A stretch of 45,079 nucleotides of DNA from Akkermansia muciniphila (lineage in GTDB: Bacteria > Verrucomicrobiota > Verrucomicrobiia > Verrucomicrobiales > Akkermansiaceae): NCBI GenBank assembly GCA_004557455.1, contig SFDX01000029.1:1-45079 (forward strand), read 5' to 3'. Numbering within the stretch: the first letter of the stretch is position 1; every line of letters begins with the position of its first letter. This document shows positions 35,908 through 43,782 of the stretch, one piece after another. The position numbers and the translations under genes are program-made. Under the pieces are notes generated by a model. It ran no database searches. It had not been told where the DNA came from and saw nothing but the letters and a program-made list of their open reading frames with translations.

Positions 35908-36250
35908 GCCATCAAGTACAGCACGACGTCGGATTCATGGGGCTACAGCATTTCTAATGCTGCGTCAAGCCTAAAAGTTGGAAATACCGCATTTTTCCTG
36001 CATTTTTCGGCCTCCCTCCGGCCCCCGTTTGCCAACGCCCTCTGCACCCATTTTGCACTCAATTCACCCTAAGTCGTTGAGTATCAACGCTCTGCATACC
36101 CTCTGCATTAGAAAAGCTGTAGACTCCTCTCATGGGGAGAGAGTAAGCCCGGAACAAGATTATGAATGAGGCATAACACAGACGACAGATTTCGTTAGCT
36201 ATCACAGCGTTCAGGTATGGAATAATAAGGATTTCTCACATATCACCACG
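35908..36250. other. Intergenic region, no gene seen
   Basis: No convincing ORF or RNA gene. It holds a small hairpin (CAGCATT/AATGCTG near 35947-35963), a perfect 15-base palindrome CGTTGAGTATCAACG at 36075-36089, and three copies of CTCTGCA (about 36040, 36090 and 36101). The palindrome could be an operator for the AT-rich gene at 36251. Confidence 0.5.
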
Positions 36251-36706
36251 ATGAAAAAACTACTTTTCTTACTCCCCTTCTCCCTTCTCCTGTGTTCATG
36301 CAGAGGAGCATGTGCCGTGTTAGTACGTAGGTTGATCCCATATGTTTGGAAAAACGAGACGGGGCAAACCATCATCCTCGTCGTCATTTACGAGTTGTTC
36401 ACAACTGTGTTACCTTTATTAGTGGCAATGATGTTTAATCCGCAAGTAAGGGAGGATTTCTCTGAGTCCCCTAAAGGAATAATCTTTATTGCTATCATAG
36501 GAGTTCTGTCTTCCATAACGTATTTCACGTCAGACGACCTTTCCGGTCTTATTTGCTTAGTCATTCTTGCGGGTCTCCCACTGATGATGCGCAAGGGCTA
36601 TGGGGTATCGTGGGGGCGCGCCTTTGGCACCTTGGGGCTGTTTATCTTGTTCAATTTCATCGCAATATTCATTGCAGAACTCATCATAGACGCAGTATTA
36701 GAGTAA
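36251..36706 (+). CDS. Small hypothetical membrane lipoprotein
   Basis: 151 residues, not recognised. The signal peptide ends in a lipobox (LLLCSC, Cys at about 17). Three further hydrophobic stretches (about 42-62, 78-93, 97-112) and a fourth near the C-terminus make a membrane protein. Base composition is lower in GC than the neighbours, and the gene is bracketed by two regions without genes, so it may be a recent arrival. No operon partner. Confidence 0.6.
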   Translation: MKKLLFLLPFSLLLCSCRGACAVLVRRLIPYVWKNETGQTIILVVIYELFTTVLPLLVAMMFNPQVREDFSESPKGIIFIAIIGVLSSITYFTSDDLSGLICLVILAGLPLMMRKGYGVSWGRAFGTLGLFILFNFIAIFIAELIIDAVLE

Positions 36707-36910
36707 TTCGAAGGGTGGCTATCTCTGGCGATATTGGTGCATGAAACGCTATGCCTGCTTTTCGTATCTGATCATGTTCTTGCTGAGATACCGAACATAC
36801 CCCCGAGTCTGTTACAGAATGTTAGTGCTGTTCCTCCTCTACCTTGCCTTGTCCCTTGTTCCCGTTCTTCAGAAAGAGACGCAAGCTCACGAGACACCAT
36901 ACTAAGGCAA

Positions 36911-36944
36911 GGCGTGTCTGTGTACCCGTTTCTTCAGACACGCC
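36911..36944 (-). terminator. Terminator of the third L,D-transpeptidase gene
   Basis: Perfect 10-bp stem (GGCGTGTCTG 36911-36920 with CAGACACGCC 36935-36944), 28 bases beyond the stop on the minus strand; the U-run is weak (TTGCCTT). The rest of 36707-36910 shows no supportable gene. Confidence 0.55.
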
Positions 36945-36972
36945 GTCGGGGAGATGAGCCCGCACTGCGGCC

Positions 36973-37656
36973 TCACTTGCGGGCGGGAGCGGGGGGAGGA
37001 GATTCGCGTTTTTGGCAGATGGTGACGGGGGTACCGACGGAGACGAGGTCGAAGACGCGGGCGGCGACGGCATTCGGGCAGCGGATGCAGCCGTGGGAGA
37101 CAGGGGTGCCGAGCACGACGGGGCCGGTGTGCATGCCGACGCCCTTGGGGGTGAGGCGGAGGAAGTAAGGCATGGCGGCCCCCTTGAAGACAGCGCCCAG
37201 CTTGGCAGCGGAGGCGGGGGTGGCGTTGCCGTCTACCACGCGGCCCTTGGCGTTGTAGGCCTTGCCGTAGGAGGCGGAGACGTGCGCCTTATCCTTCTGA
37301 ATGACACGGAACTGCCCCGTGGGGGTCGAGTGGCCCTTCTTCCCCGTGGAGACCGGCCAATCCAGCGCCACCCGCCCATCGATGTACAGGCGGGCACGCT
37401 GCTGGCTCAGGCATATATAAATATGCTTGCTGCCGCCGGATTTACCGCGCTTGAGCAGGGCCTCGTCGGTAAAAACGTTCATCGTATTCGGGTAGCGACC
37501 GGCGCGCACAAAGGCAGCGTAGTCCGCCCCGCTCGGCTTGGCCTTGGCGGCAGCCGCAGGCTTGGCGGGGGCCTTGGGCGCCGGCTTGGCGGGCGCGGCA
37601 TACAAGGCACCGGCAGCGGCGCAGAGAACACAGAACCCGGCAACGGAATAACGCAT
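36973..37656 (-). CDS. L,D-transpeptidase (YkuD family), copy 3
   Basis: 227 residues. An ordinary signal peptide (CVLCAAAGALYAAPA) instead of a lipobox, then a Lys/Ala/Pro linker (KPAPKAPAKPAAAAKAKP), then the YkuD domain: CLSQQRARLYIDGRVALDWPV, STGKKGHSTPTG, HVSASYGKAYNA, and the catalytic GMHTGPVVLGTPVSHGCIR. It is a close paralogue of copy 2 at 12820-13566 but soluble or linker-tethered in the periplasm. The start at 37656 is fixed by the signal peptide and a promoter 7 bases upstream; the 21-codon extension in the open frame would cover that promoter. Confidence 0.88.
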   Translation of the reverse strand: MRYSVAGFCVLCAAAGALYAAPAKPAPKAPAKPAAAAKAKPSGADYAAFVRAGRYPNTMNVFTDEALLKRGKSGGSKHIYICLSQQRARLYIDGRVALDWPVSTGKKGHSTPTGQFRVIQKDKAHVSASYGKAYNAKGRVVDGNATPASAAKLGAVFKGAAMPYFLRLTPKGVGMHTGPVVLGTPVSHGCIRCPNAVAARVFDLVSVGTPVTICQKRESPPPAPARK

Positions 37657-37663
37657 GCGCAAG

Positions 37664-37692
37664 GGTGTACCACATCCCGCGCCTCGCGTCAA
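37664..37692 (-). promoter_or_regulatory. Promoter of the third L,D-transpeptidase gene
   Basis: Minus strand: -35 TTGACG (37692-37687), 17-base spacer, -10 TACACC (37669-37664); start codon 7 bases further. Confidence 0.5.
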
Positions 37693-37727
37693 CCCCAAAG
37701 CCGCCCCGTAGTCTGTCATGCCGCGCC

Positions 37728-38861
37728 TTAATTCGGCAGCAGGCGCACCACTTTATCCGCGCGCGGCAGGGTCACCGTCACTTGGGTGCCCTCCCCTTCC
37801 TTGGAGGCAAAACTGAGGGTACCCGCGTGGTCGCGGATGATGCGGCGCACAATGAGCAGGCCCAGCCCCGTGCCTTTCTTTTTGGTCGTACGGAAGGGCT
37901 CGTACATGTTCCCCATCACCTCACTCGGAATCCCCGTGCCGGAGTCGACCACCTGCACCCGAACCACGTTATCGTTATAATCCGTCTGTAACAGGATGTC
38001 CCCCTCCCCCGGGATGCTCTGGTAGGCGTTGCGAATGAGGTTGTAGAAGGCCCGGAAGAGCTGCTCCGGGTCTGCATTCAGCTCCGGCAGCTCGGCGCAG
38101 AAATCCTGCCGCACCGAGATACCGCGCGGCGCGATCTCCGGCTCCAGCAGGCTGAGCACCTCCTCCAGCAGGGCATTGAGGTTCACCTTGCTCCGCTGCA
38201 GGGGCGCGGGGCGCATGGATTGCAGGAACTGCCGCAGCAGCACATCCAAGCGGTTCGCCTCCTTGAGGGCACTCTGCAACAGAAGCTGCAGGGGCTCCTG
38301 CACCTCGTCCTCCAGGCGGCTCACCTTGCGCTGCAGCAGCTGCAGGTTCAGGCCCAGGCTGTTGAGCGGATTGCCGATCTCATGCGCCACAGCGGAGGCC
38401 ATGTAGGCGATGACATCCAGCTGCCCGGCCTCGGTGTTCTCGCGTCCGCGTGCTTGTTGCTCCGTATCATCGTGAATGAGCAGCAGGTAGCGCTTCCCCT
38501 TCTCCATGGGGGTGATGAGGAAGTTGTAATGCCTGGGGGCGGGGTAAGTCACCTGCAGGTCACGGTTAATGGCTACGCCGCTGCCCTGAATATCCTCCCA
38601 ACAGCAGGTGCCGCCCACCAGCATCTCGAAAGACACCTTCATCAGCGCGCCGTGGGTGCGGCCATAGATCTCGCAGGCGGCGCGGTTGGCGAAAGAGGGA
38701 ACGCCGTTCTCGCCGATGATAATGATGCCATCCTTGAGGGTATCGAACACCTGCTGCAGCCCGTCGCGGTCCTCCGCCAAGCGGGTAAAGAGGCGGCGCA
38801 GCTCGGCTAGCTCCATATGCCCCAGCCGCTCCAGAATTTTATGTTGCGTGGCTTTGTTCAT
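37728..38861 (-). CDS. Soluble sensor histidine kinase
   Basis: 377 residues. An N-terminal helix, a PAS domain (about 28-140: DGIIIIGENGVPSFANRAACEIYG), HisKA with the phospho-acceptor His in HEIGNPLNSLGLNL (about 161-174), and a HATPase domain: N-box NLIRNAYQSIP, G-box DSGTGIPSEVMGNMYEPFRTTKKKGTG and GLLIVRRII. No membrane segment, so it senses inside the cell, in NtrB style. No response regulator is in the window. It starts 6 bases after the GH31 stop and is the last gene of the HIT-GH31-kinase operon. Confidence 0.92.
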   Translation of the reverse strand: MNKATQHKILERLGHMELAELRRLFTRLAEDRDGLQQVFDTLKDGIIIIGENGVPSFANRAACEIYGRTHGALMKVSFEMLVGGTCCWEDIQGSGVAINRDLQVTYPAPRHYNFLITPMEKGKRYLLLIHDDTEQQARGRENTEAGQLDVIAYMASAVAHEIGNPLNSLGLNLQLLQRKVSRLEDEVQEPLQLLLQSALKEANRLDVLLRQFLQSMRPAPLQRSKVNLNALLEEVLSLLEPEIAPRGISVRQDFCAELPELNADPEQLFRAFYNLIRNAYQSIPGEGDILLQTDYNDNVVRVQVVDSGTGIPSEVMGNMYEPFRTTKKKGTGLGLLIVRRIIRDHAGTLSFASKEGEGTQVTVTLPRADKVVRLLPN

Positions 38862-38867
38862 CGTGCA

Positions 38868-41258
38868 TCAGAAAGTGAGCTGCAACTCCCGGAAATCTGC
38901 GGGTATCTCCGCGCAGAACACGCGCGGCTTGCCCTCCCGCAGGGTCACCTCCACGGGCTGCCCATCTGCCGTCAACTGCGGCTGAGCGTCCGCAGGCAGG
39001 GCATGCAGGGCTAGGGTCACCACAGGCAGGGGCGGCTGCATGGTACCCTCCGCCGTGCGCCGTACGCACAGGCTGCGCGCCCCGGTGGTGCAGACGAAGC
39101 GGTGCTGCAGGAAATCTTTTACCCGATACCCCGGCCCGTCTCCACGGTCCTCGTACAGCTCGCTCTCGGCGGTCTCGTTCGGGGCCCACCACAGGTCATA
39201 GGTATACGGCGGGTGCTTCAGCTCGCCCACATACTGCTGCACCGGCCAGCGTGGGATGATGCGGTTGCTGCGGACGAACACGGGTATACGCCCCATGGGG
39301 GTGAGCATCCGCACGGCCGCACCCGCTGCGGGGGCAGGTTCATCCGTTCGCAGGGAGAACCAGTGACCCTCCGGCAGGTAGACGTCCTGCTCGCAGCACC
39401 CCTCCTCCTGCACGGGCGCAACGTACAGGGCATCGCCCACAAAGAATTCGCAGCTGCGCCAGTAGGTATCCGTGTTCTCCGGGTGCATGAGGGCCAGGGA
39501 ACGGATAATAGGTGTACCGTGCTGCGAATAGCGGCGGAACTGGGTGTAGAAGTACGGCAGCAGGCGGTAGCGCTCCTCGATGGCCTCGCGCACAATGTTC
39601 TCCACGGTCGGCCCGAAGCACCAAGGCTCCTGCCCGCTGAACTCTCCGTTGTTATGATTGCGGAAAAAGACGTGGAATGCGGCCAGCTGCATCCAGCGCG
39701 CGAAGAGCTCCGGGGTCGGGTGCCCCAAAAAACCGCCCGTATCCGCCCCGCAGAAGGACACCCCGCTGGCAGACAGCCGCTGCACCATGGTGTTGGCCAT
39801 GCGCAGATTCTCCCAGTCGGAGGCGTTATCGCCCGTCCAAGTGGCGGCCCAACGTTGCAGACCGGCGAACCCGGCGCGGCTCAGCACAAAGGGGCGGCGG
39901 CTGGGTGCATAGCGTTCCATGCCCATGCGCGTGGCCTGCGCCATGCACTGGCCGTACACGTTGTGGGCCTTGAGGTGCGAGCACGAATAGCCGTCGAACG
40001 CGTGCCGGGTATCATCCGGGAAGGTCTTGTCCGGGAAGAAGGAGGGCTCGTTCATGTCCGTCCAGATACCGCGCACGCCGTACTCCGCCACCTGGCGGCG
40101 GAAGAGACCCGCCCACCAACTGCGCGTTGTGGGCGAGGTAAAGTCCGGGAAGGTGCACATACCGGGCCATACCAGCCCCTCCAGCAGGGCGCCGTCGTGC
40201 CGGCGGCAGAAGACGTTGCGCTCGAATCCGCTGGACCACACGTAGTTATCCGGGTTGATCTTGATACCGGGGTCAACGATGGTCACCACCTTGAACCCGA
40301 ACTCGCTCAGCCTGCTGATCATACCCGGCGGGTTCGGGAACTGCTTGCGGTCCCAGGTGAGGGCCTGGTACTGGTTCATGTGGCGGATGTCCAAGTGGAT
40401 GGCATCGCAGGGGATGCGGCGGGCGCGCAGCTCGGCGGCCAACTCGTTCACGATTTTCTCGGAGCCGTAGCTCCACTTGCTCTGGTGGTAGCCCAGGGAC
40501 CAGAGGGGCGGCAGCGGCGGCAGGCCCGTCAGGCGGGTGTAGAGCTCCACCGTGCCCAGGGCCGTTTCGCCGCAGATGAAGTAGTAATCCATCACCCCGC
40601 CGTCCGCGCCGAAGAGCAGTCGGTCCCCGCGCTCCTTGCCGAAGTCGAAGTAGGAGCGCATGGTGTTATCGAAAAAGATGCCGTACTGCGTCCCCTCGTT
40701 CAGGCAGAGGAAGAAGGGGATACTCTTGTAGAGGGGGTCGCTGTTGGGGTGGAAGTTGTAGTGGTCCGCGCCCCACATCTCGAAGCGGCGTCCGCGCAGG
40801 TTCAGGTCGCAGGGTTTGTCGCCCAAGGCGTAGAAATGAGCATGCGGGGGCATGTGCTTGAGCACCCAGACCAGCTGATCCCCCGTGCGTTCCTGCAGGC
40901 GGTGCCCCACGCCCTCGGCATCGGCGCAAAGTAAGCGACCCGTGCGAGCGTCCTCGAACTCCAGCCCGCCGTCGGCCTTGCGGATGCGCAGGACGAGGCG
41001 CTCGGTGCGCACCACATAGGCTTCCTCCTGCTCTTCCTCTCGCAGGGTTGGGCGGCCGGGGCGGTACTCCGTGCTCACGCCGTAGCTGGGGATATTCTCG
41101 AAGACTGCACCAGTCACATAGCGGCAGCGCACCAGCCCGGGCTCCATAAAATACAGGCGCAGTCGCTGGGTAGCCAGTTCCAGCTCCAGCGTCGCGCCGT
41201 CAACCCACTCGCAGCTCCGCACGGCGGGTTTCCGCTCCTCGTCTTTCGGGGTGTCCAT
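38868..41258 (-). CDS. Alpha-glucosidase, GH31 family
   Basis: 796 residues. GH31 enzymes release alpha-linked glucose or xylose from oligosaccharide ends. The catalytic nucleophile is D401 in GIWTDMNEPSFF; the acid/base is D477 in WTGDNASDW. The order is N-terminal beta-sandwich (about 20-250), barrel (LPPLPPLWSLGYHQSKWSYG onward) and C-terminal sandwiches. No signal peptide is seen with the start at 41258, so a cytoplasmic enzyme is likely. The open frame extends to 41321 but would then overlap the HIT gene and has no better start. It is the middle gene of a minus-strand operon, 16 bases after HIT and 6 before the kinase. Confidence 0.92.
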   Translation of the reverse strand: MDTPKDEERKPAVRSCEWVDGATLELELATQRLRLYFMEPGLVRCRYVTGAVFENIPSYGVSTEYRPGRPTLREEEQEEAYVVRTERLVLRIRKADGGLEFEDARTGRLLCADAEGVGHRLQERTGDQLVWVLKHMPPHAHFYALGDKPCDLNLRGRRFEMWGADHYNFHPNSDPLYKSIPFFLCLNEGTQYGIFFDNTMRSYFDFGKERGDRLLFGADGGVMDYYFICGETALGTVELYTRLTGLPPLPPLWSLGYHQSKWSYGSEKIVNELAAELRARRIPCDAIHLDIRHMNQYQALTWDRKQFPNPPGMISRLSEFGFKVVTIVDPGIKINPDNYVWSSGFERNVFCRRHDGALLEGLVWPGMCTFPDFTSPTTRSWWAGLFRRQVAEYGVRGIWTDMNEPSFFPDKTFPDDTRHAFDGYSCSHLKAHNVYGQCMAQATRMGMERYAPSRRPFVLSRAGFAGLQRWAATWTGDNASDWENLRMANTMVQRLSASGVSFCGADTGGFLGHPTPELFARWMQLAAFHVFFRNHNNGEFSGQEPWCFGPTVENIVREAIEERYRLLPYFYTQFRRYSQHGTPIIRSLALMHPENTDTYWRSCEFFVGDALYVAPVQEEGCCEQDVYLPEGHWFSLRTDEPAPAAGAAVRMLTPMGRIPVFVRSNRIIPRWPVQQYVGELKHPPYTYDLWWAPNETAESELYEDRGDGPGYRVKDFLQHRFVCTTGARSLCVRRTAEGTMQPPLPVVTLALHALPADAQPQLTADGQPVEVTLREGKPRVFCAEIPADFRELQLTF

Positions 41259-41274
41259 GGTCGCCGCGTGCCGC

Positions 41275-41619
41275 TTAACCGGGGGGCCACTGCAGGGAGC
41301 GGCCGCCGATGATGTGCACATGCAGGTGCGGCACCGTCTGGCCGGCCTCCGCGCCCGTGTTCATCACCGTGCGGAAACCACCCTCTGCCAGGCCCTCCGC
41401 GCGGGCAATCTCGCCCACTTTCAGCATCAGGTGCCCCAGCAGGGCTGCATCTTCCGGACCGGCGGCGGCAATGTCCCGCAGGGGCTTGCGCGGTATCAGC
41501 AGAATGTGCACCGGGGCCACCGGGGCTACATCGCGGAACGCTACGCACAGGTCATCCTCGTATACGATCGCGGCCGGTATCTCTTTGTCCGCAATTTTCT
41601 GGAACAGCGTTTTTTCCAT
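41275..41619 (-). CDS. HIT-family nucleotide-binding protein
   Basis: 114 residues. HIT proteins hydrolyse nucleoside phosphoramidates and similar nucleotides. The signature HLHVHIIGG, with the active-site histidine triad, is near the C-terminus, and AFRDVAPVAPVHILLIPRKP is the usual first half. It starts at 41619, not 41640, because the -10 box lies at 41629-41634 in the intervening stretch. First gene of the operon with GH31 and the kinase. Confidence 0.93.
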   Translation of the reverse strand: MEKTLFQKIADKEIPAAIVYEDDLCVAFRDVAPVAPVHILLIPRKPLRDIAAAGPEDAALLGHLMLKVGEIARAEGLAEGGFRTVMNTGAEAGQTVPHLHVHIIGGRSLQWPPG

Positions 41620-41628
41620 CTCGCCCCC

Positions 41629-41657
41629 ATTCTCGCACATTTTGCCCCGCCTGGCAA
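41629..41657 (-). promoter_or_regulatory. Promoter of the HIT-GH31-kinase operon
   Basis: Minus strand: -35 TTGCCA (41657-41652), 17-base spacer, -10 GAGAAT (41634-41629); the start codon follows after 9 bases. Confidence 0.6.
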
Positions 41658-41750
41658 TACAAAATCCCGGTCACACCCGCATTTTCGCCGCCTGCCCCCT
41701 GCCCTGTCGACCGTATGTCGCAAAAAAATCGCCCTGTACAGACTTTAGGC

Positions 41751-41778
41751 TTGCAATGCGGGAGGAAAAGCGTATAAT
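41751..41778 (+). promoter_or_regulatory. Promoter of pfp
   Basis: -35 TTGCAA (41751-41756), 16-base spacer, -10 TATAAT (41773-41778). The leader is about 70 bases, the longest in the window, and has no Shine-Dalgarno sequence before the ATG at 41854. Confidence 0.7.
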
Positions 41779-41853
41779 TTGCGCACCCCATCTGCGGGCC
41801 TCTCCAGGCAGCCGACACGGGTACAGTTACATTCCCCCTTATTATTTCAGCAT

Positions 41854-43122
41854 ATGAAAGAACTCAAAGGTGCATGCATCATCGGCCAGTCCGGCGGTCC
41901 CACCGCTGTGATCAACGCCTCCGTCCTCGGTGCGGTTCAAGCCGCCCTCAACGCTCCGCAGATTACCCGCGTGCTCGGCGCGGCTCACGGTATCACCGGC
42001 GTACTCAACGGTCAGCTCTATGACTTGGGCATGGAGGACCCCGTGGAGCTCGAGCTGCTCAAGTTCACCCCCTCTTCCGCCCTCGGCACCTGCCGCTACA
42101 AGATGAAGTCCCCCGAGGTGGATACCACGGACTACGAGAAGATCCTCGAGACCTTCAAGAAGTTCAACGTCCGCTATTTCTTCTACAACGGCGGTAACGA
42201 TTCCATGGACACCTGCAACAAGATCTCCAAGTTCATGCAGGAGAGTGGCTGGGAGTGCCGCGTGATGGGCATCCCCAAGACCATTGACAACGACCTCTAC
42301 GGCACGGACCACTGCCCCGGCTACGCTTCCGCCGCCAAGTACATCGCTACCTCCTGCATGGAGGTGAAGCATGACGCCAGCTGCTACGACACGGGCATGG
42401 TCACCATCATCGAGGTGATGGGCCGCCACGCCGGCTGGCTCACCGCCGCTGCCGCTCTGGCCAGCTACGCCGGTGCCGGTCCCGACCTCATCTACCTGCC
42501 GGAGGTTGACTTCGATATGGACAACTTCCTCAACGATGTGGAGCGCATCTACAAGGCCACCGGCAAGTGCCTCGTCGTCGTTTCCGAGGGTATCCATGAC
42601 AAGGACGGCAAGTTCATCTCCGAGGCCAAGACCAACGCCAAGGACGGCTTCGGTCACGCCCAGCTCGGCGGTCTCGCCAACAAGCTCGCGGAGATCGTCC
42701 GCACCCGCGTGGACGCCAAGGTTCGCGCCATCGAGCCCTCTCTGCTGCAGCGCTGCGCCACCCACCTGGCTTCCACCACGGACGCCATGGAGGCTTACCT
42801 GGCCGGTAAGACCGCCGTCACCGCCGCCATCGAGGGCGAGACGGACAAGATGGTTGCCTTCGAGCGCACCACCATCTACGGCCAGTACCAGTGCTCCACC
42901 AAGCTGCTGCCCCTGGAGAAGGTGGCGAACTTCGAGAAGAAGGTTCCCCGCGAGTGGATCAACGCCGCCGGCAACGGCATCGAGATGGCTTTCATCGACT
43001 ACGCTCTGCCCCTCATTCAGGGCGAGACCGGCATGAAGACCGTCCAGGCCCTGCCCCGCTTCGCCCGCCTGCGCAAGGTGCTTGCCAAGCCCTGCGACTG
43101 CGATTGCAACGAGCAGAAGTAA
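41854..43122 (+). CDS. pfp: Diphosphate-dependent phosphofructokinase
   Basis: Phosphorylates fructose 6-phosphate using pyrophosphate instead of ATP, reversibly, in glycolysis and gluconeogenesis. 422 residues. The donor site reads NGGNDSMDT and the substrate site GIPKTIDNDL with the Lys typical of PPi-type enzymes (ATP types have GTIDND); MGRHAGWL follows. The C-terminus is oddly Cys-rich (CDCDCNEQK). The start at 41854 begins the conserved core (KGACIIGQSGGPT). It has very GC-rich, uniform codon use, suggesting high expression, and ends at a good terminator. Confidence 0.93.
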   Translation: MKELKGACIIGQSGGPTAVINASVLGAVQAALNAPQITRVLGAAHGITGVLNGQLYDLGMEDPVELELLKFTPSSALGTCRYKMKSPEVDTTDYEKILETFKKFNVRYFFYNGGNDSMDTCNKISKFMQESGWECRVMGIPKTIDNDLYGTDHCPGYASAAKYIATSCMEVKHDASCYDTGMVTIIEVMGRHAGWLTAAAALASYAGAGPDLIYLPEVDFDMDNFLNDVERIYKATGKCLVVVSEGIHDKDGKFISEAKTNAKDGFGHAQLGGLANKLAEIVRTRVDAKVRAIEPSLLQRCATHLASTTDAMEAYLAGKTAVTAAIEGETDKMVAFERTTIYGQYQCSTKLLPLEKVANFEKKVPREWINAAGNGIEMAFIDYALPLIQGETGMKTVQALPRFARLRKVLAKPCDCDCNEQK

Positions 43123-43151
43123 CCCTACCGCACAGCCCCCTGTGCTACGGA

Positions 43152-43181
43152 GCCACCGCACCACCCTGCGGTGGCTTCTTT
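43152..43181 (+). terminator. Rho-independent terminator of pfp
   Basis: Perfect 9-bp stem (GCCACCGCA 43152-43160 with TGCGGTGGC 43167-43175), then TTCTTT. It is 29 bases past the stop codon. Confidence 0.85.
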
Positions 43182-43189
43182 ATGTATTC

Positions 43190-43430
43190 GCACCACTGTG
43201 GCAACGGGAAGCGAGAATGTCGGACCGCGGAATGAAAGGAATTTTCGGAAACTGATTGGCCTTCGGGGCTTCACCAAGACTTCATAGCAAAATCACAGTA
43301 GGTGGCTTCAAAAATACCAAGGAAACTACTACCACGGCGGCATGCAGTCCACACCGAGCTAAGCAGACCACAAACTCTCCGAAAATTCCCTTTATTCCGC
43401 GGTCCTTACTTTCTCGCTCTCTGTTATCAC
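43190..43430. repeat. MITE-like long inverted repeat between pfp and the tRNA
   Basis: Core arms: 43222-43249 and 43378-43405, 28 bases each, inverted, with two differences; as RNA, 27 of 28 positions would pair (one G-U). Weaker complementarity continues outward, for example AGCGAGAA at 43211-43218 with TTCTCGCT near 43411-43418. The inner ~128 bases hold no gene. Neither a transposase nor terminal duplications were identified. Confidence 0.7.
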
Positions 43431-43482
43431 GGCGATGTGCAGTCTCGTATCCCGCAGGCATGGCTTTGCTTTTCGTGTTGGG

Positions 43483-43587
43483 TCAGTTCCAGAAGAGCTT
43501 GGCGTCGCGGGTGCCGGTGCGGGTGGGGTTCAGGTAACGGGTACGGAGGAGGTTGGTGCTGCCCCGGCCCTTCCCGGCCTTTGTCAT
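43483..43587 (-). CDS. Small basic hypothetical protein, 34 residues
   Basis: A 35-codon frame, ATG at 43587 and TGA at 43485-43483. The product is strongly basic (three Lys, five Arg, one Asp), starts MTKAGKGRGSTNLLRTRY and ends DAKLFWN. Nearly every third codon position is G or C, as in real genes here, which a random frame would not show so evenly. No family recognised; it may be a small RNA-binding or ribosome-associated protein, or the last piece of a lost gene. Antisense to nothing known; upstream DNA is AT-rich. Confidence 0.5.
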   Translation of the reverse strand: MTKAGKGRGSTNLLRTRYLNPTRTGTRDAKLFWN

Positions 43588-43623
43588 GGCAACTGAGTTT
43601 TTTCATTTTCCGAAAAATTTGGC

Positions 43624-43652
43624 TTGCAATCCCGCCTCGCTGGGTGTACAAT
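43624..43652 (+). promoter_or_regulatory. Promoter of tRNA-Ala
   Basis: -35 TTGCAA (43624-43629), 17-base spacer, -10 TACAAT (43647-43652), 16 bases before the mature tRNA. Confidence 0.7.
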
Positions 43653-43668
43653 GGCCCCGCACTCGTAC

Positions 43669-43741
43669 GGGGCATTAGCTCAGTTGGTAGAGCGGTTGCA
43701 TCGCACGCAACAGGTCAGGGGTTCGAATCCCCTATGCTCCA
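43669..43741 (+). tRNA. tRNA-Ala (anticodon CGC)
   Basis: 73 bases in full cloverleaf: acceptor GGGGCAT with ATGCTCC, including the G3-U70 pair that marks alanine tRNAs; D arm AGCTCAGTTGGTAGAGC; anticodon arm GTTGC-ATCGCAC-GCAAC with CGC at 43702-43704; T arm with GGTTCGAATCC. Discriminator A at 43741. The CCA end is not encoded, so it must be added by CCA transferase. Confidence 0.96.
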
Positions 43742-43749
43742 TACAAAAA

Positions 43750-43774
43750 GGCACCCAATCGGGTGCCCTTTTTT
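43750..43774 (+). terminator. Terminator of tRNA-Ala, part of a longer hairpin
   Basis: 7-bp stem (GGCACCC 43750-43756, GGGTGCC 43761-43767), tetraloop AATC, then CTTTTTT. The pairing extends outward to 43735-43782 and takes in the 3' end of the tRNA. Confidence 0.85.
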
Positions 43775-43782
43775 ATGGAGCA

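Noticed and set aside
35940..36110. tRNA fragment or attachment site
   Set aside because: The short hairpin and palindrome do not form a cloverleaf or T-arm, and no duplicate of the tRNA end was found.
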